Shown: positions 51,401-58,815 of the stretch, one piece after another | How the letters are laid out: every line of letters begins with the position of its first letter | Position numbering within the stretch: the stretch's first letter is position 1 | DNA from: Hirundichthys speculiger | Lineage: Eukaryota > Chordata > Actinopteri > Beloniformes > Exocoetidae | Assembly (NCBI GenBank): GCA_018398805.1 | Contig: JAGFBZ010002260.1 | Span: forward strand, 1,240,001-1,304,000 | DNA length: 64,000 bases | Direction of reading: 5' to 3' | The notes under the pieces: model-generated | Told to the model about the DNA's origin: nothing | Seen by the model: only the letters and a program-made list of their open reading frames with translations | Database searches by the model: none | Position numbers and translations under genes: made by a program

Positions 51401-54400
51401 CTGGTGTGTAGTTGTGGCAGCCCACGGACTTCTGCGGAAACAAGTAATATTAATACTGATCCTTCTAAAAACAGTGACTAGTTCCAGCAGTTTTGCCTCT
51501 TGGACCATATCGAGGAACAGACCAACAGTGAAGCCGGGGGCTTGACAAAGGATTATGATGTAATTTTGACTCATTTTCTTGAGCACTAGCTGGCCATGTG
51601 GGTACTTTAAAATTTTGATTTTTTTATTTTTTCCAACGCGGTCTGCATTTTAGCAACTCGGGTCAGTTCAACGCATGACCGCAGGTAAAATTGTGCCTAA
51701 ACAGACTGTTTCGAGTAATAAAAGTGAATGTCTTGTCTTTGAAAAAGTGTATGAAGTGTACGCTCTACCACACTATGAGCAGAGTACTTTGGCATAAAAT
51801 TAGTATTTTCTTCAAAGTGTAAAGGCATTCACCAATCTCAGAAGGAGGTGTAAAGTAAAAGTGAAGCCACCTAAAACCAGCTGCTTGAAGCAGAGGATGA
51901 AAATGGTTGAAAAGGTAGTTTTTGTCGTACGTTCCAGAGGTATTTTGGCGCACACAAGTCACAGATATTTCATTAAGACCTCAGGAAATTGTGCCATATT
52001 TTCTAAGTCCATATTTCTTTGATTTGGTACATGGTAATCCGAAGTTTTGTTATGTTTTATGGATTAAAGCACGTGTATTGTAAGCAGGGTGGGCTTCGGG
52101 GCTGTCGGACTCTCTGTGTGTGGTCTGTTGGACGAGGGGACACCGACACAGGGCGAAGAATAGAAGCCATGTTCTCACAAAGCCTTATTCAGCACCAGAA
52201 ACAAGAAAAGCAACGTCCTTTCTACCATGGCTGCGTGCCAGTTTGTTGAATTGAAGAGCAACGAAGAAAAAAGAAAAAATTGAAAAAAGTAATGAATTTA
52301 AGAGGGAAAAAAAAGATGATGCGAAGCACACAAGGGAGCATGAGAGTCTTTCAGCCTTGGCTTTGAAAAAGAACAACATTGAAAGGTGTGAGATTCCTGC
52401 GGACTTCAGTGGTGCAGAGCCGCATTCCTGCCGAGGGCATGTGTGGTCGTGGTGCACAGGGGCCGCATGCCATGAGCGTGCCCTCGGGGCCACCCCGCAG
52501 CAACTGGCAGAGGAGGAGGGGGAGGGTGGACGAGTGCGAGTCGTTGTGGCTTTGACCTCAACCAGTCAGTCCTTGTAAAACTTCCACGTTTACAAGGACT
52601 GACTTCATCATTTTGCGTGTGACAGCTGAACGTCAAAACGAGACAATTTAATCTCAGCGCAGGGACGTAGCCGCTCTGTACCTGCTGCGGTGCTCGTAGT
52701 TTCCTTTGCAGCTGAACTTGTGAGCGGGGAAGACGGTGAAGATGCCCTCCTCTGAGCTGAAGTACTGCCACTTTATCCCCGGGTTGGACTTCAGGTTGTC
52801 AGCTAAAACTGCAGGAGAGGAGATGGAAATCAATGAAATCAGGAAACAAGAGCAGGAAGGAGAAATATGAATAACAGCAGAAACTCGTCTGTCAGGAGAA
52901 AACCTTTCTGAGTTTGGACATCCCATCATCTGTCAATCTGAAGACTGAAAGAAAGCACCGACACGACAAAATCCATCCAAAGATACGTTATCGTCCTCAT
53001 TTAAATACCATAATACATTTGTATCACCAGTAAAAATGAATGCAGGTGATTAGCAGCTTTATATAACCATTTTAACCCATTTGTTTTTGTTCAGACGGTT
53101 TCTATGTTCTAGGAAATAGTTCAAACCTCTTGTTTTTTCCCTTTACAGACACTGTCAGACATGCCAAGAACCAGCTGGGTCTACAAGACCTAAAAAGGGG
53201 TTCCTGACTCCTGGTCACATTAAATTAACCACCTGTTGCCTCTTCTATCGCTGCAGAGATATTACAAGCTACCTTTTTTTTTTCTCCTCACCGTAGGTAC
53301 AACGGAAAAACACAAGTCAAACACTCAACAAGCGCTGAAACCCAAAACAAGTAAGACACAAAAATAGATCAGTCCCAGAGCAGCCACGGATTATAAACAA
53401 CAACGAAGAAGGCAGCTACATTTACGCCCCCAAGCGCTACCTTTTTTCAGACAGAGAATTTTTGCCCATCATGCATCATTCCCCGCCCCGGTCGCCCCAT
53501 TCATCTCTGCTGCTCATATAAACAGGAACCTCTCAGTGGTGTCGACAGCGGGAGAGCGACTGCGTATACATATGTCACGTTACAGTGATCTATTCTCGCC
53601 CAAGTGTTTGGATCTTCCTGGAAAACAGATGGACGAGCATAAAAATTGGACCCACATGACACCTACTTCCTCAGACCCGACCAGCTCCCGACTATCTGCA
53701 AATGACCCGCTTTGATATATTGGCACTGAACCATAAACACACAAAATGTAAACACACAGCATGTGGTCGTCCATGCATAACCCTTGCAAACGGAGATTTA
53801 CCCAGAATGCAAGCGTCTCCTCCTACCAGTCAACCATATACGTTGGGTTTTATTGGCACTTTATGGTGTAAAAGCAACTGGTTGTAACTCAGTCAGTGCC
53901 TTTTGTTTATGTCTGTCTGCAGCTAGTGCAAGACTCCTAAAGCGCTAGCAGGAAAAGCAAACTTCAATACGAGCCGGTTTAGTGTTTATGGCCCTTTCTG
54001 GCAGAATACGACAAAGGTACCAGCGCGCACCGAGCAGAGATGTCATTCAGCTGGATGAGCAGTTGAGTTTGTGCAGAACGAACGGCGCGCTACGACGAAT
54101 CCCTGCAAGTTCGCTCGTAATGAGACATCCAGCAAGGCGCCGCTTCGCTTTGACAAATGTGCTGAACCCAGCGGGGAGAGAAACGCGGGACGCTTTCTCT
54201 CTGATGGTCCACAGCCCGTCAAAAGTAAAACTGATTTTAAGATTTTCTTTAAGTTTGTTTTTGCAGCTCTAAATGGGCTGGTACCCAAAATCGCTCAATC
54301 AACGTTTCTCAAGAGAGATTAAATGTTTGGCTCGTTTTAACTGGCAGACGGAAAAGAGAAAAAGTTAGGAGTAAAAAAAACATTCTTTTTTTTCAAAATT

Positions 54401-56617
54401 GAAACAAAAGGCAATGCATTTATTAAACATTGCATATCCCAAAATTGGCTAAAGTTATGACAGCATACTCTCTAGAGGTTGTCAATCTAAAACTGCAATC
54501 CATTCGGCATTAGTCGGGAAAATAAACACGAAGGCTGGGAAAGAAAAGAAATGCTAAGAACTTCAGACTGAAGCATGAACTGAATAATCCAGAAATCATT
54601 AATGATATATGATGGGCGGATAAATAAAAATGGAAAAAGAGGAGAATGTAAAAGTGAATCAAAGGTCATCAGCTAAGAGGAATAGCAGAAATGACCCGCG
54701 CAGAAATGACCCGCGCAAGAAGACTGCAAAACGGGAAAAATAAGAGACAGATGGATCAAAATAGCTCCAAAATCTTCTTTCATGTGCCCGTCTTTTCTCT
54801 CCCTCGTGCTGGTATCAGTGCTGATGCACCCCCGTAAACCGCCATCTTCCACTTCCTCCCAGAAAAGCAAAATGGAAGATGAGAGGGGAGAAGATGGAGG
54901 AAAATGCCACGCAGTCTTGATGCAATTACTCCATTTCAATCAGCTCTCACCCGTCCATTCTTTCCCTCCATTCATCATTCTCTCCTCCTCAATTATCCCT
55001 CACTTTCCAAGCCATTCCCTTCATCCCCTCCGTGGCAGCTTGTTTAGACTGGGCTGAGACAAATGGGAGAGAATGAATATGCTGGGAGTGTGGGGGTCAA
55101 GGAGAGCTGAGTGTGAGGGACGAAGGACAGGAGAAGGGAGGTGGAGGGGTAACATGAACTCTGACGACTGGCCTGGAAAGAAAATAAAACCCCACCAATG
55201 GCGATGCGTTGTTAATGGCATCATTATGAATGGTCTGCAGAAAGAGGACACTGGAAATATATATTTGGAGGGGTGCTGAGATGACAGAGGATGAACTGAT
55301 GAGAAATAGGGCTGATATCTTTGCAGCAGTGAAAGAGAACAGTGTTCACCAGGCTTCAGATCTGATGCCTTTCAGCCCCTTCAGGAGCTCGTCGAGACCT
55401 TTCAGGATTATTGCATCGGTAGATGTCAGTTTCCCCAAAGTTCAGCACTAAAACATCCAAAGAGGCTCCGATATTTCACAGCTAATAAACTCCCCGGGAA
55501 AAGTAACATGTTAGCGTTTGGACGGACACGATTGGAAAACTTCGCTGGATGAAAACGGGCCTCGCTCAGGTAGAAAAGCCCCTTTAAATCTATTTGACTG
55601 CTGTTAGAAAGCGGCAGTAAAATTGATTCACTCTGGCAAATATAGACAGTTTCTTCCAGCTTTATTGATTTAATAAGAGTTATTAAAAACTTCATAAATG
55701 ATGAAGTGATACGGGGATTAGCTGAAGTGGTGTGTGAAAGTGCCAAACGAAATTCACGGACCAAACTGGCCGCGCTTTTGGAAGAGGGAAAATGATCCGT
55801 TACTTCAGGAACGCGTTATGAATTTACACCGTGATCTCTCTCCTCCGGAGGAATCGGCGAATCGTTCAAAACAAGCAGAAGAGAGAAAGCAGCGGGGGGA
55901 AAGTTGACTTTGGCATAACTTTAGTCAAATTTGTCCATTTTGCTCTTAATGAGATGGAAACAGATGTGTGGCGCAGGCAGATGTGGATTTTACAAGGTAA
56001 TACGCTGCAACATGCTCATGCAATCTGGAACCTCAAACCGTATTGTGGCGACAGTGAGAACACCATTAAACTAACCAATTTTCATTGCCCTTTCTCGTAT
56101 CGTGAGCGAGAAGGAATGCCGAAGTTACGCAAAGCAAACCTACAACCGCATGTAAATCCAAGATTTCTTATTTTTATTAATGAATCTGATGCAACTAACA
56201 TCTTCAAAGACAAATACGACAAGAAAAGCACTTCACAGCATGATGATAAAACACATGTACCGTGTGGACGCAGCTGCAGACAAGAGTTCAAAGTCAAATA
56301 TTGCTCATTTGATCTTGTAAAAGAGTCTTTTAGATCAAAGGTTGTAAAAAAAAAAAAAAAACAGTAGGCGGAAAGAAATTTTAGAAAGAACATGAATGAA
56401 ATACAGAGCTTATATCAGTGCTACTTGTCATGGGGACTGCTATAAAACCGACCATAGATGGTCAAATTATGCATCCATCCATCCAATCGGTGCACGTGTG
56501 CTGAACAAACCTGAATTGAGGTCTCGTCCGGGGTTGAACGCTCGGCTGTTGACGGTGGGGGAAAGCCTGTCGCAGCAGATGGTCTTGGACACGTTGGTAT
56601 TGAAGTTTCCATCAAAC
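24713..56617 (-). CDS. cachd1: cachd1, VWFA and cache domain-containing protein 1 (24 exons, 5' part missing)
   Basis: Spliced coding region read on the minus strand from 56617 to the TGA at 24715-24713. Exons (high to low): 56617-56511, 52808-52682, 50756-50612, 50521-50305, 50139-49990, 47894-47608, 46117-45968, 44412-44287, 44166-44047, 39146-38978, 38866-38724, 37731-37550, 36444-36334, 34341-34219, 33741-33642, 33509-33393, 32925-32765, 32498-32412, 31018-30900, 30213-30062, 29524-29363, 27750-27673, 27488-27387, 24957-24713. The product is a type I membrane protein related to calcium-channel alpha2delta subunits: VWA domain with a DHGAS metal site, tandem Cache region, Cys-rich juxtamembrane segment, one membrane helix (about residues 976-997 of the visible part) and an acidic, His-rich cytoplasmic tail. 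Known family roles are modulation of voltage-gated calcium channels and, in zebrafish, Wnt-receptor interaction in the brain. The visible part is about 1156 residues; the family is about 1270. Four exons carry frame-breaking insertions (see findings). Identification rests on recognised sequence across all exons and on the raver2 neighbour. Confidence 0.96.
24958..27386 (-). other. cachd1 last intron
   Basis: 2429-bp intron between the terminal exon and the [12 protein letters not shown] exon. I see no repeat family or exon in it. Confidence 0.7.
27387..27488 (-). CDS. cachd1: cachd1 visible exon 23 (cytoplasmic)
   Basis: Encodes [20 protein letters not shown] then [15 protein letters not shown], a basic cytoplasmic segment. 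Acceptor TTCCAG, donor GTAAGA, phase 1 to 1, 102 bp. Confidence 0.95.
27673..27750 (-). CDS. cachd1: cachd1 visible exon 22 (cytoplasmic)
   Basis: Encodes [20 protein letters not shown] then HEDRG, a charged cytoplasmic segment. Acceptor CTGCAG, donor GTAAGT, 78 bp, phase 1 to 1. Confidence 0.95.
28487..28700. mobile_element. hAT-type MITE remnant (common teleost repeat)
   Basis: Contains CTGCTCCAACACACCTGATT CAAATGA and near the right end GGCCCTCGAGGACCGGGGCT, with the left end TTCCCCAATCTAGGTCTTCA as its diverged inverse. These words mark a repeat abundant in fish genomes. It lies in the intron between the transmembrane exon and exon 22. Confidence 0.7.
29053..29072. repeat. 20-bp perfect CAG/CTG palindrome
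   Basis: GCAGCAGCAG followed by its exact inverse CTGCTGCTGC, in a cachd1 intron. Confidence 0.95.
29363..29524 (-). CDS. cachd1: cachd1 visible exon 21 (transmembrane helix)
   Basis: Encodes [20 protein letters not shown] then the hydrophobic stretch [15 protein letters not shown] followed by basic [11 protein letters not shown], a type I transmembrane segment with cytoplasmic stop-transfer residues. Acceptor TTTCAG, donor GTAGGA, phase 1 to 1, frame intact. Confidence 0.96.
30062..30213 (-). CDS. cachd1: cachd1 visible exon 20 (PSI-like Cys motif)
   Basis: Encodes [20 protein letters not shown] then [20 protein letters not shown]. The C-x5-C-x2-C pattern with Trp resembles a PSI-type knot. 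Acceptor TTTCAG, donor GTGAGT, phase 2 to 1, frame intact. Confidence 0.95.
30900..31018 (-). CDS. cachd1: cachd1 visible exon 19 (Cys-rich), two frame breaks
   Basis: NPSCEVHQ, then [20 protein letters not shown], then RCSQRYTS, in three different frames. Breaks lie near 30991-30995 (reads CATCAAGGAACC) and near 30925-30929 (reads ACGACGC). Observed 119 bp; 117 would fit phase 2 in and out. Acceptor GGACAG, donor GTAGGA. Confidence 0.88.
32412..32498 (-). CDS. cachd1: cachd1 visible exon 18 (Cys-rich region)
   Basis: Encodes [20 protein letters not shown] then TGNLTNAEN, with a CxCPCxCP cluster. Acceptor GTTCAG, donor GTCAGT, phase 2 to 2, 87 bp, frame intact. Confidence 0.95.
32765..32925 (-). 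CDS. cachd1: cachd1 visible exon 17 (Cys-rich region)
   Basis: Encodes [20 protein letters not shown] then [20 protein letters not shown] and NCH. High cysteine content marks the start of the juxtamembrane Cys-rich segment. Acceptor CTCAG, donor GTGAAA, phase 0 to 2. Confidence 0.95.
33393..33509 (-). CDS. cachd1: cachd1 visible exon 16
   Basis: Encodes [20 protein letters not shown] then [19 protein letters not shown]. Acceptor TGGCAG, donor GTAAGT, exactly 39 codons in phase 0, frame intact. Confidence 0.95.
33642..33741 (-). CDS. cachd1: cachd1 visible exon 15
   Basis: Encodes [20 protein letters not shown] then [13 protein letters not shown]. Acceptor TGACAG, donor GTAGAC, phase 2 to 0, frame intact. 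Confidence 0.95.
34219..34341 (-). CDS. cachd1: cachd1 visible exon 14 (Cache)
   Basis: Encodes [20 protein letters not shown] then [19 protein letters not shown]. Acceptor GTGCAG, donor GTAGGA, phase 2 to 2, frame intact. Confidence 0.95.
35385..35402. repeat. (ATCC)n microsatellite
   Basis: Four CATC/ATCC tetranucleotides in a row in a cachd1 intron. Confidence 0.85.
35693..36158. mobile_element. hAT-type MITE with 8-bp target duplication
   Basis: Left end CAGTGGTGCGCAAACTGTGG, right end AGTTTGAGAACCACTG (inverse of the classical CAGTGGTTCTCAAACT). Flanks TCCTAAAC (35685-35692) and TCCTAAAT (36159-36166) match at 7 of 8 positions. 466 bp, non-coding, in a cachd1 intron. Confidence 0.88.
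36165..36262. mobile_element. short fish SINE-like fragment
   Basis: Starts ATGGTAAATGGCGTGGACTT and ends TGGGGATCGACCCACTGAGC, a deleted copy of a common teleost repeat whose right end is an inverse tRNA B-box. It abuts the hAT element on its left. Confidence 0.5.
36334..36444 (-). CDS. cachd1: cachd1 visible exon 13 (Cache)
   Basis: Encodes [20 protein letters not shown] then [16 protein letters not shown]. Acceptor GTGCAG, donor GTATAA, phase 2 to 2, frame intact. Confidence 0.95.
37550..37731 (-). CDS. cachd1: cachd1 visible exon 12 (second Cache segment)
   Basis: Encodes [18 protein letters not shown], then [20 protein letters not shown] and FDPTRRQW. The RIYPG...DPTRRQWY pattern is the signature of dCache domains in alpha2delta-type proteins. 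Acceptor CTGCAG, donor GTGAGG, ends phase 2, frame intact. Confidence 0.95.
38724..38866 (-). CDS. cachd1: cachd1 visible exon 11
   Basis: Encodes [20 protein letters not shown] and [18 protein letters not shown] then IANPGLK. Acceptor CCCAG, donor GTACAC, ends phase 0, frame intact. Separated from the previous exon by only 111 bp. Confidence 0.95.
38978..39146 (-). CDS. cachd1: cachd1 visible exon 10
   Basis: Encodes [20 protein letters not shown], then [20 protein letters not shown] and HFKQLATV. Acceptor CTACAG, donor GTAAGA, phase 0 to 1, frame intact. It follows a 4.9-kb intron. Confidence 0.95.
39419..40205. repeat. diverged ~60-bp minisatellite, interrupted by a hAT element
   Basis: Repeated words CTGGAGCCAGCTAACTT, TTGATTAGCATTAC and TGTCTTACGTTTACTGGAGC recur several times between 39419 and 39700 and again after 40073. 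One unit at 40093-40122 is in reverse orientation. Confidence 0.75.
39701..40073. mobile_element. hAT-type MITE with perfect 8-bp target duplication
   Basis: Starts TAGGGGTGAGTATTGGC and ends CACACCCCTA. Flanked by ACTGGAGC at 39693-39700 and again at 40074-40081, a perfect 8-bp duplication, the hallmark of hAT insertion. The body has CGATAT-type words near both ends. 373 bp, non-coding. Confidence 0.92.
42275..42560. repeat. homopolymer-rich patch including T21-G33
   Basis: A14 (42275-42288), C10 (42294-42303), T21 (42374-42394) directly followed by G33 (42395-42427), then many 4-5 base runs (CCCCC, AAACCCCC, GGGG, AAAACCC). No family recognised. It may be low-quality sequence. Confidence 0.8.
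44047..44166 (-). CDS. cachd1: cachd1 visible exon 9 (Cache region), two frame breaks
   Basis: LPFG, then [20 protein letters not shown], then [15 protein letters not shown], each block in a different frame. Breaks lie at CCCC 44153-44156 and near 44091-44096. Observed 120 bp; 118 would fit phase 2 in, phase 0 out. Acceptor TTTCAG. Donor GTGGGT is chosen because it joins WKL to the next exon's VQD. Confidence 0.88.
44287..44412 (-). CDS. cachd1: cachd1 visible exon 8 (Cache region), one frame break
   Basis: Encodes GYTLMHPSL, then after a break at AAAG 44386-44389 [20 protein letters not shown] and VRQNIL. The strand reads CTTTG where CTG would keep the frame. Length 126 does not fit phase 1 in, phase 2 out; 124 would. 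Acceptor TTACAG, donor GTGAGA. Confidence 0.9.
45968..46117 (-). CDS. cachd1: cachd1 visible exon 7 (Cache region)
   Basis: Encodes [20 protein letters not shown] then [20 protein letters not shown] and TFLIDNKG, the core of a double-Cache ligand-binding fold. Acceptor CTGCAG, donor GTCGGT, phase 1 at both ends, frame intact. Confidence 0.95.
46326..46800. mobile_element. possible hAT-related repeat
   Basis: TAGGGCTGAACAATTTATCA resembles the ends of fish hAT elements, and the following sequence (ACGCAACACATC, GCGTCCCCTTCACCC) reads like a dispersed repeat. No right end or target duplication was found. It lies in the intron between exons 7 and 6. Confidence 0.35.
47608..47894 (-). CDS. cachd1: cachd1 visible exon 6 (end of VWA to Cache), two frame breaks
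   Basis: Starts [20 protein letters not shown] and KYGVDRT in one frame, continues with [20 protein letters not shown] in a second frame, and ends with [17 protein letters not shown] in a third. The 287-bp length does not fit the flanking phases (both phase 1); 285 would. The breaks lie near a GGGG run at 47763-47766 and near 47660. Acceptor TTTAG, donor GTGAGT. Confidence 0.9.
49990..50139 (-). CDS. cachd1: cachd1 visible exon 5 (VWA domain)
   Basis: Encodes [18 protein letters not shown] through [13 protein letters not shown], the central strands of the VWA fold. Acceptor CCCAG at 50141-50140, donor GTAGGA. A second in-frame AG six bases inside the exon (CCACAG) would drop T-D; the outer site keeps the conserved Asp. 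Confidence 0.93.
50305..50521 (-). CDS. cachd1: cachd1 visible exon 4 (VWA domain)
   Basis: Starts [20 protein letters not shown] and includes [15 protein letters not shown] and the helix [12 protein letters not shown]. Separated from the previous exon by a 90-bp intron. Acceptor CCCCAG, donor GTAAGA, ends phase 1. Frame intact. Confidence 0.95.
50612..50756 (-). CDS. cachd1: cachd1 visible exon 3 (start of VWA domain, MIDAS)
   Basis: Begins [17 protein letters not shown] and continues into the first VWA strand with metal-site loop D-H-G-A-S, then [12 protein letters not shown] and DEHDK. Acceptor CCGCAG, donor GTCTGT, ends phase 0. The metal-site loop has Gly where classical MIDAS motifs (DxSxS) have Ser, as known for CACHD1. 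Confidence 0.95.
52682..52808 (-). CDS. cachd1: cachd1 visible exon 2
   Basis: Encodes [20 protein letters not shown] and on to YEHRSR, the VWA_N-like segment shared with alpha2delta subunits (compare the GIKW/YF block). Acceptor CTGCAG, donor GTACAG, starts phase 1 and ends phase 2. Frame intact. Confidence 0.95.
52809..56510 (-). other. cachd1 intron (3.7 kb) between visible exons 1 and 2
   Basis: No exon or clear repeat seen. The 178-residue plus-strand frame at 55831-56367 matches nothing recognised and overlaps no splice-supported structure; I treat it as chance. Confidence 0.65.
56511..56617 (-). CDS. cachd1: cachd1 visible exon 1
   Basis: Encodes [18 protein letters not shown] and onward to GRDLNS, the ectodomain segment before the VWA domain. 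It has acceptor TTTAG and donor GTTTGT; the first base completes a codon from an exon not in the window, and the exon ends in phase 1. This is the most upstream cachd1 exon I could find. Confidence 0.95.
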
Positions 56618-57721
56618 CTAAACGGACACAAAAGGCAGCATTTGAGAATTTGCAGAGCATTTTCCAACTCATGTGCTGACGGAGCGACGACAGATTTACC
56701 ACTCCGCCGCTTTATCTCATACAAACACAAACTCACAGATTTTTTTTGTTTGTTTTTTTGCACACACCTCTGAGTTTAAAGCGATGTTTTTACTGAAAAA
56801 GCTCATAGCTGAGATCTGGACGCATTACGTGTTTACAAAAATGTAAAACTATAAACGTAATGAAATAACAAGAAGCATCTGCTGAAACTAATAGACCCTG
56901 CTTGTTTCATGTCAGCTAAAATGTATTAACTAACTGTATCATCTGTTTCCCAGGCCTCCCGTTAAAGCCGAAGTTATGGCTTGTGAATAATACTTTCCGA
57001 GAGAGGCAGCTTTAAATTTTGCTTTTTCTTCCAAATACAGCCAATACCCAGCTCTTTGAAACATCCACGATGAAAACCATAAAATGAACGGCTGCTCGTT
57101 TACTTAGATGATTCAAACCATCTATTGAAGAAAAACAACTTCAGTTTCTTTTTTGTCTCTAGGTATTGTTACTGCCTTCTCAATCCCCCTGGGTGATTTT
57201 GAGCAAAATGTTACATGAACAACAGAGAAAGAAAGAAAAAGCTGTTTTTGAGACTGGAACCTTGTTTTGGCCCCAGGAACCTTTAGAGGGTTTCTACTGC
57301 AGGAATATTGATTAATTCTTCTCTGCTGATCCCAATGATTCTCATTTCTGATTTGTTGATGATCCCCAGGATTGTATTTACATTTAATTTAACGTTCCTG
57401 TCTCAATCATCTTATTTTTAGCTTCAAATTTATCTTGCGAAGTTTGTAACTTAATCACAAGAACGAGATAAATCACGCTGGAGGACGAGAATCATTGAGA
57501 GCAATAATATCTACCTGCACATTAAAAAATAAGCTCAGCAGGTTAAAGGTAAAAAAAGAAGTTGGAACTGAAAAAGAGCAGTACCAGTAACTTTGTCACT
57601 CACTTTTGCATCCATAAACGTGTGGGTTTTGTGTTCAGATGCAACTCTGCGAAATCTAAGCACGCTTTCCACTTCTACGTCGAACCAACGATGCCTGCAG
57701 CTATGACTTATAACTAATGTC

Positions 57722-58122
57722 GTAGCTGGCATTATTCTGCGATAATATCAATATTTTATCGAGTATCGATTGTTCAACCGCGGGTATCGCTATTCTAAGC
57801 TTCTTTCAAAACCCCCGTGTCCCACCTTTAAAAGCTTGCAAGCAACAATTTGCACTGTTTAAATAAATAAAAATATTTTTCTCAACAAATCTTTTATTCA
57901 TTTTGTCCAGCATTTGCAAGCTGCCTGTCAGCCATATAATGTGTAATTGATGCTTTCAGTTCAATAAATTCAAACAAAGTCATTGGAACACTCACAAGAT
58001 GTCACCAAAATCACTTTGTCCCTTTAAAATCGTTTAGAAAATGATGTAAATGTATTGTAAGATGAATATCGATATATATGAGCCGAATATCGTGTATCGA
58101 GTATCGTATCGCTACAGCCCTA
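57722..58122. mobile_element. hAT-type MITE, second copy of the 9759 family
   Basis: Shares with 9838-10130, in the same orientation, over 250 bp at roughly 90% by eye (for example CTTCTTTCAAAACCCCCGTG and GCTGCCTGTCAGCCATATAA). Right end CGCTACAGCCCTA at 58122. The left end is degenerate and no target duplication is clear. Confidence 0.8.
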
Positions 58123-58679
58123 GCTAGAACCAACATTTAAGCATATAGGTTTCTACAGCAAACCAACGCTGGGTCCTCACATTGTGCCCCCCCACCCCCA
58201 CCACGACCTGGCTCTCTCCCTCCCAGGAATGTAAGCACATGTTACCTGACCACAACCAATGTGACTGGTCTGCTTGGCGTTTGGCGGCGTAATAAACGCC
58301 AACTACGGTCAAATACATCGGCTAAATGCGTAGCTGCTACACAGAATCATAAAATGCGCCTAAAACGTAGATTCTGCTTCTACATCAAACTGATGACATG
58401 AGCCCACCACGGCGGGGCACCGTGGTCATTACCTCCAGCGTGGCTTCACATGCACCTCCCCAGAGACGTAACCACACTTTGGGTCAACATGGTCAACAAC
58501 AGATGCGACTGGTCCACTCGAGACAGCATTGTTTCTTTCTAAGCTTTTTTGTGTAGTTGCGATTTACAACCATAAATCACCCTGTAGTCTGTTGGCATTT
58601 ACTTTTTGGAAAGGAGACTTTCTTCAAGAAACCCTTCCAATCAAGACATAACTGTGAAGCCATTTTCAAACTATACAGT

Positions 58680-58815
58680 CATTTAACACGCATTTGCCGA
58701 ACATGTGGGAGGTCCAGGTTCGATTCCCGGTTTGAGTCATGGAGGACATCCGGCCAAATCAATCATGCAGTTCGCGCCGATGCGGCGACGCCTAACGGGA
58801 GTTTGAGGTCCGTGT
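58680..58815 (+). mobile_element. tRNA-derived SINE fragment
   Basis: GGTTCGATTCCCGG is a B box; the downstream tail CATCCGGCCAAATCAATCATG and CGGCGACGCCTAACGGGAG is typical of a fish tRNA-derived SINE family. No A box or cloverleaf is complete, so it is not a tRNA gene. Confidence 0.7.

Noticed and set aside
52185..52578. Overlapping frames on both strands near 52.2-52.6 kb
   Set aside because: Intronic, no family match, composition-driven.
55831..56367. 178-residue plus-strand frame
   Set aside because: No recognisable family, low-complexity KKKKK end, intronic and antisense to cachd1; consistent with chance.
24713..56617. cachd1 as a pseudogene
   Set aside because: Twenty of 24 exons and all splice sites are intact; the breaks are small insertions best explained by sequence error.
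58680..58815. Possible tRNA gene
   Set aside because: Only a B box is clear and the tail is SINE-like.
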